This document shows, in pieces, positions 1 to 3,935 of a stretch of 9,604 nt of DNA. Source of the DNA: Desulfonatronospira sp. GTDB lineage: Bacteria; Desulfobacterota; Desulfovibrionia; Desulfovibrionales; Desulfonatronovibrionaceae. The position numbers were made by a program, and so were the translations under genes. The DNA lies in assembly GCA_003554505.1 (NCBI GenBank), contig PWGS01000235.1, forward strand, positions 1 through 9,604, read 5' to 3'. The notes under the pieces are model-generated. The model worked only from the letters and a program-made list of their open reading frames with translations, ran no database searches and was not told the origin of the DNA. The stretch's first letter is position 1; every line of letters begins with the position of its first letter.

Positions 1-164
1 TAGTGACGTTGCCTGACGGTGTAGAGATGGTGATGCCCGGTGACAATACCACATTCGATGTAGATCTGATAGTTCCGATAGCCATGGATCCCGGCCTGAG
101 GTTCGCCATCCGCGAAGGCGGACGCACCGTGGGCGCAGGCGTGGTCTCGGAAATCGTGGAGTAA
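1..164 (+). CDS. tuf: Elongation factor Tu, C-terminal end (partial)
   Basis: This is the last 53 codons (frame starting at base 3) and TAA stop of EF-Tu, the GTPase that brings aminoacyl-tRNA to the ribosomal A site. The visible part is the end of the C-terminal beta-barrel (domain 3). It contains the family-typical stretches [29 protein letters not shown] and a GAGVV ending, followed by SEIVE. The GTPase domain lies outside the window. The stop is 4 bases before rpmG, so tuf and rpmG are surely co-transcribed, and the rpmG ribosome binding site lies inside the tuf 3' end. Identity is secure from the [10 protein letters not shown] motif. Whether this is the only tuf copy in the genome cannot be judged here. 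Confidence 0.97.
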   Translation, partial: VTLPDGVEMVMPGDNTTFDVDLIVPIAMDPGLRFAIREGGRTVGAGVVSEIVE

Positions 165-168
165 TGAT

Positions 169-318
169 ATGCGTGTAAATATCCTGCTTTCATGCAGCGG
201 GTGCAAGCGAAGAAATTACGCTACTTGCAAAAACAAGAAGAACACCACCTCCAAGCTGGAGCTGAAGAAGTTCTGTCCGTTCTGCGGCAAACACCTGCCG
301 CACAAGGAAAGCAAGTAG
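169..318 (+). CDS. rpmG: 50S ribosomal protein L33 (zinc-binding type)
   Basis: A 49-residue basic protein beginning MRVNILL and containing [13 protein letters not shown], the standard L33 core. L33 is a small protein of the large ribosomal subunit near the E site. Two Cys pairs, C9-x2-C12 and C36-x2-C39, form a complete zinc ribbon, so this is the C+ (zinc-containing) form. An extra Cys sits at residue 20. The ATG start at 169 is preceded by GGAG at 158-161 with a 7-base spacing, inside the end of tuf. The gene is 4 bases after tuf and 13 bases before tRNA-Trp, the usual tuf-rpmG-trnW-secE order in this group. It is too short to be picked up by a standard ORF length filter, but it is clear. 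Confidence 0.95.
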   Translation: MRVNILLSCSGCKRRNYATCKNKKNTTSKLELKKFCPFCGKHLPHKESK

Positions 319-331
319 TTTAATATAATGC

Positions 332-408
332 AGGCCAGTAGCTCGAACTGGCAGAGCATCGGACTCCAAATCCGAGGGCTGGGGGTTCGAATCCCTCCTG
401 GCCTGCCA
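332..408 (+). tRNA. trnW: tRNA-Trp, anticodon CCA
   Basis: A full cloverleaf can be drawn by eye. The acceptor stem AGGCCAG (332-338) pairs with CTGGCCT (398-404). The D stem GCTC/GAGC is at 341-344 and 354-357. The anticodon stem TCGGA/TCCGA (359-363 and 371-375) encloses loop CTCCAAA (364-370), with anticodon CCA at 366-368. There is a 5-base variable loop, and the T stem GGGGG/CCCTC encloses TTCGAAT. Discriminator base G405 is followed by an encoded CCA (406-408). G as discriminator and CCA as anticodon are the expected tryptophan identity elements. The gene lies 13 bases after rpmG and 21 bases before secE, so it is probably cut out of the polycistronic transcript rather than made from its own promoter. 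Confidence 0.97.
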
Positions 409-429
409 CAACTTATTGAGTGATACCGG

Positions 430-669
430 ATGACCAAGAAAAAGAAAAAAGAAGCAACAGAGCCGCAAGGAAAGCTGCAATCCAGATATGAGCACACCAA
501 AGAATATCTGGAGGAGGTCAAGGGTGAACTAAAAAAAGTAACCTGGCCTACCCGCAAGGAGACATTGAGTACGGCTCTAGCTGTTGTAGCCCTGGTTATA
601 ATCGTGTCCATATATCTGGGAATTGCAGATTTTATTTTTTCCAGACTGGTAGCACTCATTCTTCCATAA
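430..669 (+). CDS. secE: Preprotein translocase subunit SecE
   Basis: A 79-residue protein of the short, single-span SecE type. SecE clamps SecY in the inner-membrane SecYEG export channel. In order it has a very basic start (five Lys in residues 3-7), an amphipathic helix with the family hallmark EVKGELKKVTWPTRKET (residues 29-45, including the conserved KKVTWP), and one hydrophobic membrane span at about residues 47-66. E. coli SecE has two extra N-terminal spans that are absent here, as in most bacteria. The ATG start is preceded only by a weak ribosome binding site (GAGTGA at 418-423). Its position directly after tRNA-Trp and before nusG is the near-universal bacterial secE-nusG pairing. 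Confidence 0.96.
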   Translation: MTKKKKKEATEPQGKLQSRYEHTKEYLEEVKGELKKVTWPTRKETLSTALAVVALVIIVSIYLGIADFIFSRLVALILP

Positions 670-823
670 CGCTGTCCAATCACCTGCTGCGGCCATCGTA
701 AACCGCCAGGACAATTCACAGGCTCGACACTTATCATTTTTTTACAGTTCCCCGAACAATGAGTCAGCAATCGATAAACTGCTGTGCAAGAGGAACAATA
801 TCAGCAGGCTGGAAATCAATTTC
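670..823 (+). promoter_or_regulatory. secE-nusG intergenic leader with alternative hairpins
   Basis: This 154-base gap has no convincing gene. It holds a central TGCTG (780-784) that can pair either with CAGCA upstream (765-769) or, as CTGCTG (779-784), with CAGCAG downstream (802-807). The two hairpins exclude each other. An outer pairing GTTCC (747-751) with GGAAC (792-796) would enclose the upstream hairpin. The downstream hairpin ends just at the weak ribosome binding site of nusG (GGCTGGA, 807-813, ten bases before ATG). The gap also holds CTCGACAC and TTTTTACAG, both repeated before rplJ. A TATCAT at 732-737 could be a -10 box but has a poor -35 partner. A regulatory role is inference only. 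Confidence 0.35.
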
Positions 824-1369
824 ATGGAAGAAGCAGTACAAAAACCCAGATGGTATATCATACATACCTATTCAGGTTATGAGCAGCGGGTCGAGCGCAC
901 CATTAAGGAAATGATGCGTACCGGGCAGGACAAGGGGCATATTGAAGAAATAGTTGTTCCCACGGAGCAGGTTGTGGAACTGGTCAAAGGCCAGAAAAAG
1001 ACATCCACCCGCAAGTTTTTTCCCGGATATGTACTGGTAAAGATGGTCTTTAACGACGAATCCTGGCATCTTATCCAGTCCATTCCCAAAGTGACCGGGT
1101 TTATAGGCAGTAAAAACAAGCCTTCTCCCATCACGGATGCAGAGGCGGAAAAGATTCTGTCCGCAGTGCAGTCCAGAAAGGAGCAGCCGCGTCCCAAGTT
1201 TCCCTTTGCCCGGGGAGACGAGATCAGGGTTGTTGACGGTCCGTTCGCCAATTTTAACGGCGTGGTAGAAGATGTAAATTACGACAAGGGAAAACTCAAG
1301 GTGTCCGTGTCCATATTCGGCAGGCAGACACCGGTTGAGCTGGATTTTGTACAGGTATCCAAAAGCTGA
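824..1369 (+). CDS. nusG: Transcription termination/antitermination factor NusG
   Basis: A 181-residue protein, the same length as E. coli NusG. NusG rides on elongating RNA polymerase, suppresses pausing, helps Rho, and can couple to the ribosome through S10. The N-terminal NGN domain covers about residues 9-115 and starts with RWYIIHTYSGYE. It contains RKFFPGYVLVKM (63-74), whose F65 matches the residue contacting the beta-prime clamp helices. The KOW domain follows at about 127-179 (FARGDEIRVVDGPFANFNG and SIFGRQTPVELDF). F165 in it corresponds to the S10-contacting residue. The start is the ATG directly before EEAVQKPRW. The frame stays open upstream but has no ATG, GTG or TTG codon nearby. 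It is 19 bases before rplK. Confidence 0.97.
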   Translation: MEEAVQKPRWYIIHTYSGYEQRVERTIKEMMRTGQDKGHIEEIVVPTEQVVELVKGQKKTSTRKFFPGYVLVKMVFNDESWHLIQSIPKVTGFIGSKNKPSPITDAEAEKILSAVQSRKEQPRPKFPFARGDEIRVVDGPFANFNGVVEDVNYDKGKLKVSVSIFGRQTPVELDFVQVSKS

Positions 1370-1388
1370 CATAAGAGGTAGGATTTAA

Positions 1389-1814
1389 ATGGCCAAGAAA
1401 GTCAAGGCAAAAATCAAATTGCAGATCCCCGGCGGTGCGGCGAACCCGTCTCCTCCTGTGGGGCCTGCTCTGGGCCAGCACGGCGTAAATATCATGGAGT
1501 TCTGTAAAGCCTTCAACGCCAAGACCCAGGACGACAAGGGCATGATAATTCCCGTGGTCATAACAGTGTACCAGGACAGGTCTTTCACTTTCATCACCAA
1601 GACCCCTCCTGCTCCTGTGCTGCTTAAAAAAGCAGCAAAGCTGGACAAGGGTACAGGTGAGGCGAAAAAGGTAAAAGGGGGCAAAGTAACCCAGGATCAG
1701 GTGGATGAGATCGCCAGGGTCAAGATGCCTGACCTTACAGCCAGCGACATGAAAGCCGCCAGGAAAACTATTGTTGGTACTGCAAAAAGCATGGGCATCG
1801 AAGTAGAAAAGTAA
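1389..1814 (+). CDS. rplK: 50S ribosomal protein L11
   Basis: A 141-residue protein of standard L11 length. L11 binds the GTPase-associated region of 23S rRNA at the base of the L10/L12 stalk and takes part in factor-dependent GTP hydrolysis and in the RelA stringent response. The N-terminal domain (about 1-70) holds [20 protein letters not shown] (15-34), with prolines 22 and 26 matching the thiostrepton-contact positions. The C-terminal rRNA-binding domain (about 72-141) holds [18 protein letters not shown] and the ending [16 protein letters not shown]. The ribosome binding region is AGAGGTAGGA (1374-1383). It lies between nusG and rplA with gaps of about 20 bases, implying one transcript. 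Confidence 0.97.
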   Translation: MAKKVKAKIKLQIPGGAANPSPPVGPALGQHGVNIMEFCKAFNAKTQDDKGMIIPVVITVYQDRSFTFITKTPPAPVLLKKAAKLDKGTGEAKKVKGGKVTQDQVDEIARVKMPDLTASDMKAARKTIVGTAKSMGIEVEK

Positions 1815-1834
1815 CTTCCAAGGGGATAAAGGCT

Positions 1835-2539
1835 ATGCCAAAACGCGGAAAAAGATATATAGAATCCAGAAAAAAGGTTGATACAACCGAGAGGCTGCCT
1901 GTGGACGAGGCTGTACGCATGGCCGTTGAAGCCTCTTTTGCCAGATTTGACGAGACCGTGGATGTGGCAGTCAGGCTGGGCGTTAATCCCAAGCATGCCG
2001 ACCAGATGGTTCGCGGTGCCTGCAGCCTGCCTCACGGCCTGGGCAAGGATGTTCGTGTGGTTGCTTTCTGCAAGGGCGAAAAGGAAAATGAAGCGCTGGA
2101 AGCTGGAGCCGATGCAGCCGGTGGAGAGGAACTGGTGGAAAGGATCAAGGGCGGCTGGCTGGGGTTTGATAAGGCAGTGGCCACTCCGGACATGATGGCT
2201 CAAGTGGGCAAGATAGGCAGAGTCCTTGGACCCAGGGGCCTGATGCCCAACGCCAAGACCGGTACTGTAACCTTTGACCTGGCCAATACCATAAAAGAGC
2301 TTAAAGCCGGCAAGGTTGATTTCAAAGTAGACCGTACCGGAATCATTCATGCACCGCTGGGGAAGGTCTCTTTCGGTCCGGACAAGATCAGGGATAATCT
2401 CAAGGCATTGGTGGAGACTCTGCAGAAACTCAAGCCCGCCACGGCCAAGGGGACATACCTCAAGGGGCTGGCCCTGTCTACAACCATGGGGCCGGGAGTG
2501 AAGGTCGATTCCACCGCCCTGAGGGGACTTTTGAAGTAG
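1835..2539 (+). CDS. rplA: 50S ribosomal protein L1
   Basis: A 234-residue protein, the typical L1 length. L1 forms the mobile arm that helps release deacylated tRNA from the E site, and in many bacteria it represses its own operon by binding a leader that mimics its rRNA site. It starts MPKRGKRY and contains family motifs: [20 protein letters not shown] near residues 39-58, the central [17 protein letters not shown] (about 130-145), and the C-terminal [22 protein letters not shown] good ribosome binding site, AGGGGAT (1821-1827), precedes ATG by 7 bases. I saw no clear L1-binding mimic in the short gaps before rplK or rplA. A 127-base leader region follows before rplJ. Confidence 0.97.
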   Translation: MPKRGKRYIESRKKVDTTERLPVDEAVRMAVEASFARFDETVDVAVRLGVNPKHADQMVRGACSLPHGLGKDVRVVAFCKGEKENEALEAGADAAGGEELVERIKGGWLGFDKAVATPDMMAQVGKIGRVLGPRGLMPNAKTGTVTFDLANTIKELKAGKVDFKVDRTGIIHAPLGKVSFGPDKIRDNLKALVETLQKLKPATAKGTYLKGLALSTTMGPGVKVDSTALRGLLK

Positions 2540-2575
2540 TTCCCTCAAACGGATTCTTTGCTCGACACAATTTTT

Positions 2576-2640
2576 ACAGAGTCAGAGACAACAGGCGGGT
2601 ATATCCCTTAATCTCCTGTCGAGACAGCTTTGGCTCTTAT
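2576..2640 (+). ncRNA. Ribosomal protein L10 leader RNA
   Basis: This RNA lies directly upstream of rplJ. The outer stem AGAGTCAGAG (2578-2587) pairs along its full 10 bases with CTTTGGCTCT (2628-2637), using two G-U pairs. The inner stem ACAGG (2591-2595) pairs with CCTGT (2615-2619). Between the stems lies an asymmetric internal loop with ACA on one side and CGAGACAG on the other, a kink-turn-like arrangement. The tip is GGG/CCC around TATAT, followed by a TTAAT bulge (2608-2612). The order CTTAAT, then CCTG, then CGAG is what I recall of the conserved L10 leader of Bacillus and other bacteria, which binds the L10(L12) complex. The complex would thus feed back on rplJ-rplL expression. Pairing is seen in the sequence; function follows from the family. 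Confidence 0.82.
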
Positions 2641-2656
2641 ACTCCAGTATAAAGAG
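2634..2656 (+). promoter_or_regulatory. Hairpin next to the rplJ ribosome binding site
   Basis: CTCT-TATACT (2634-2643) pairs with AGTATA-A-AGAG (2646-2656) around a CC turn, with a single bulged A. Its 3' arm ends in AGAG, the first part of the rplJ ribosome binding site (AGAGAGG, 2653-2659). Its CTCT (2634-2637) is also the last part of the L10 leader outer stem, so the lower half of this hairpin and that stem cannot both form fully. This may be the expression platform of the L10 leader. The direction of control is not obvious from the sequence. Confidence 0.45.
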
Positions 2657-2666
2657 AGGTGATAAA

Positions 2667-3188
2667 GTGCACAGAGACGATAAGGGCAAAATCATTCAGG
2701 ATCTGCATCAGCAGGCAAACAAGGCGGTCATAGCCGTGGTCACCGACTTTCAGGGCATGAAGGTCGAGGAGATGACCCAGCTTCGCCGTACTCTCAGGGA
2801 CAAAAACATCGAGTTCAGGGTAGTTAAAAATACTCTGGCCAGGATAGCTTTTGAAGACACCCCGCATGCCGATGTTAAGGACAAATTCAAGGATTGCTGC
2901 GCTATAGCCTTCGGCTATGACGATCCGGTTACACCGGCCAAGGTCCTGGTGGATTTTGAAAAAAAGAGCAAGAAGTTCAAAGCCCGCTTTGCCAGTCTAG
3001 AGGGCAGGTACCTGGAAGCAGCCGCCATGAAGGAGCTTTCTGAGCTTCCGGGGCGCGAGGAACTGCTGGGCAAAATGCTGGGCACAATGAACGCAGTGCC
3101 GACCAATTTTGTATCCCTGTTCGCCAATCTTATCCGCAATATGATGAATGCCCTGGAGGCCATCAGGGAACAAAAGGAAACTAGCTAA
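2667..3188 (+). CDS. rplJ: 50S ribosomal protein L10
   Basis: A 173-residue protein of normal L10 length. L10 anchors L7/L12 dimers to 23S rRNA and forms the base of the factor-recruiting stalk. With L12 it also acts as autogenous repressor through the leader RNA just upstream. The N-terminal rRNA-binding domain holds VTDFQGMKVEEMTQLRRTLR and EFRVVKNTLARIA (family signature), followed by a globular part ending near the LPGREELLGKMLG and MNAVPTNFVSLFANLIRN motifs. The C-terminal helix (about 150-170) is the L12 docking segment. The start codon is GTG, chosen because AGAGG (2655-2659) lies 7 bases upstream and VHRDDKGKIIQDL matches the family N-terminus. No nearby upstream ATG fits. It is 36 bases before rplL. 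Confidence 0.96.
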   Translation: MHRDDKGKIIQDLHQQANKAVIAVVTDFQGMKVEEMTQLRRTLRDKNIEFRVVKNTLARIAFEDTPHADVKDKFKDCCAIAFGYDDPVTPAKVLVDFEKKSKKFKARFASLEGRYLEAAAMKELSELPGREELLGKMLGTMNAVPTNFVSLFANLIRNMMNALEAIREQKETS

Positions 3189-3194
3189 AACGAG

Positions 3195-3210
3195 CCAAAG
3201 CAAATAACAT
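3195..3210 (+). repeat. 16-base repeat, copy 1 (before rplL)
   Basis: CCAAAGCAAATAACAT lies between the rplJ stop and the rplL ribosome binding site. It matches 15 of 16 bases at 3750-3765 downstream of rplL. The match stops at both ends of the 16 bases. Its role is unknown. Confidence 0.55.
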
Positions 3211-3224
3211 TTCAGGAGGAATCA

Positions 3225-3617
3225 ATGTCTGATATTACCAAGGAACAAGTGATCGATTTTATTTCCAATATGACGGTTCTGGAACTCTCCGAGTTCATCA
3301 AAGAACTAGAAGACAAGTTCGGCGTGTCCGCAGCTGCTCCCGTGGCTGCCATGGCCGCCGCTCCGGCAGCTGGAGGCGGTGAGGCCGCAGCTGAAGAGGA
3401 AGAACAGACCGAATTCGACGTAGTTCTCAAAGAGGTGGGCTCCAATAAGATCGGAGTGATCAAGGCTGTAAGGGCCCTTACAAACCTTGGACTCAAGGAG
3501 GCCAAGGCAAAGGGGGATGAATTGCCCTCTCCCATTAAAGAGGCCGTATCCAAGGATGATGCAGCTGAAGCAAAGAAGCAACTGGAAGAAGCCGGCGCGA
3601 CTGTTGAAGTTAAATAA
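3225..3617 (+). CDS. rplL: 50S ribosomal protein L7/L12
   Basis: A 130-residue acidic protein, slightly longer than the roughly 120-residue E. coli form. Dimers of L7/L12 form the flexible stalk that recruits EF-Tu, EF-G and other GTPase factors. The N-terminal dimerisation domain (about 1-35) has [20 protein letters not shown] long Ala/Gly/Glu-rich hinge follows at about 36-63. The C-terminal factor-binding domain (about 64-130) has [27 protein letters not shown] and the ending [14 protein letters not shown]. The ribosome binding site AGGAGG (3214-3219) is the strongest in the window, 5 bases before ATG, in line with L12 being needed in several copies per ribosome. The longer hinge accounts for the extra length. 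Confidence 0.97.
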   Translation: MSDITKEQVIDFISNMTVLELSEFIKELEDKFGVSAAAPVAAMAAAPAAGGGEAAAEEEEQTEFDVVLKEVGSNKIGVIKAVRALTNLGLKEAKAKGDELPSPIKEAVSKDDAAEAKKQLEEAGATVEVK

Positions 3618-3658
3618 AAACAGCTTGCAGCCCTCAGGGGATGCAGCACAGTAAGTTT

Positions 3659-3716
3659 AATTCAGAGGGCACAGCACCAAATGGATAATTGTGCCCTCTG
3701 AATTCTTTTGTTTTCC
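3659..3716 (+). terminator. Terminator-like hairpin after rplL
   Basis: AATTCAGAGGGCACA (3659-3673) and TGTGCCCTCTGAATT (3690-3704) form a perfect 15-base inverted repeat around a 16-base loop. It is followed at once by the T-rich CTTTTGTTTTCC. The T tail is present only for + strand transcription. It probably ends or attenuates the rplJ-rplL transcript before rpoB. The G interruption in the T tract and the rather long loop suggest partial rather than full termination, as at the E. coli rplL-rpoB attenuator. Confidence 0.75.
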
Positions 3717-3749
3717 GGTAACAGTTCTTATGTGTATCTGCTTTGCTGA

Positions 3750-3765
3750 CCAAAGCAATTAACAT
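3750..3765 (+). repeat. 16-base repeat, copy 2 (before rpoB)
   Basis: CCAAAGCAATTAACAT differs at one base from 3195-3210. Here its first part is also the 3' arm of the small hairpin GCTTTG-CTGAC-CAAAGC (3740-3756). It ends 12 bases before the ATG of a 17-codon ORF, comparable to the 14 bases between copy 1 and the rplL ATG. Confidence 0.55.
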
Positions 3766-3777
3766 GGAGAACAGCGC

Positions 3778-3831
3778 ATGAACATTTCGTATTTGAAAAA
3801 TTGTATAAGACCTTCCTTTAATACAGTTTAA
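3778..3831 (+). CDS. Possible 17-residue leader peptide before rpoB
   Basis: A short ORF encodes MNISYLKNCIRPSFNTV and is preceded by GGAG (3766-3769) at an 8-base spacing. Its 3' half and TAA stop (3829-3831) lie inside the long hairpin 3801-3848, so ribosomes translating it would open that hairpin. It is not related to L12 or to any peptide I recognise, and it has no run of a single regulatory amino acid. A 5-codon ORF (3764-3781) overlaps its start but has no ribosome binding site. An ORF this short arises easily by chance, so the call rests only on the ribosome binding site, the upstream repeat and its position over the hairpin. Confidence 0.2.
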   Translation: MNISYLKNCIRPSFNTV

Positions 3832-3848
3832 AGAAAGGTCTTATGCGG
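3801..3848 (+). repeat. Long imperfect hairpin before rpoB
   Basis: ATAAGACCTT (3805-3814) pairs perfectly with AAGGTCTTAT (3835-3844). Across a single C-A mismatch, CTTTAA (3816-3821) pairs with TTAAAG (3828-3833) around a 6-base loop. G-C and G-U pairs extend the base to about 3801-3848. No T tract follows directly (five T at 3858-3862), so it is not a classic terminator. A double-stranded RNA processing site (RNase III type), a pause or an attenuator element, or a DNA operator, are possible. The pairing is clear; the role is unknown. Confidence 0.5.
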
Positions 3849-3935
3849 TTTACAGGGTTTTTCACCGGGCATATTTCCTTATCCTGCCTTTAAGATGAAA
3901 GCTGGAGAGGATTTAATCAATTTTGCGAGGAGAAA

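Larger units (their letters stand above)
3618..3935 (+). other. rplL-rpoB intergenic region, 318 bases
   Basis: There is no substantial gene here. From left to right it holds a strong terminator-like hairpin (3659-3715), a small hairpin GCTTTG/CAAAGC (3740-3756), the second copy of a 16-base repeat (3750-3765), a possible 17-codon ORF (3778-3831), a long imperfect hairpin (3801-3848) and the rpoB ribosome binding site (GAGGAG, 3927-3932). A promoter for rpoB is expected if the terminator works well, but none is clear. TTTACA (3849-3854) is followed after 17 bases by a poor -10, TATTTC. TTAAGA (3890-3895) is followed after 16 bases by TTTAAT (3912-3917), which would leave a very short leader. 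In E. coli the same gap holds an attenuator and an RNase III site. Confidence 0.6.

Noticed and set aside
324..329. Perfect TATAAT box before tRNA-Trp
   Set aside because: It ends only two bases before the mature tRNA 5' end, so a transcript would begin inside the tRNA, and there is no -35-like sequence 16-18 bases upstream. Probably chance in the A/T-rich spacer.
708..737. Possible promoter AGGACA – 18 bases – TATCAT before nusG
   Set aside because: The -10 is fair but the -35 is poor and the spacing long. It is not enough for a feature, though a start in this gap would fit the leader structures.
1697..2548. 283-codon open frame on the minus strand opposite rplA
   Set aside because: It is the antisense shadow of clear ribosomal-protein genes rplK/rplA; no recognisable protein features, and all neighbours run on the + strand.
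3622..3650. Weak hairpin with TGCA ends around CCC/GGG just after rplL
   Set aside because: Only short stems with an internal loop and no T tract; much weaker than the adjacent 3659-3704 hairpin.
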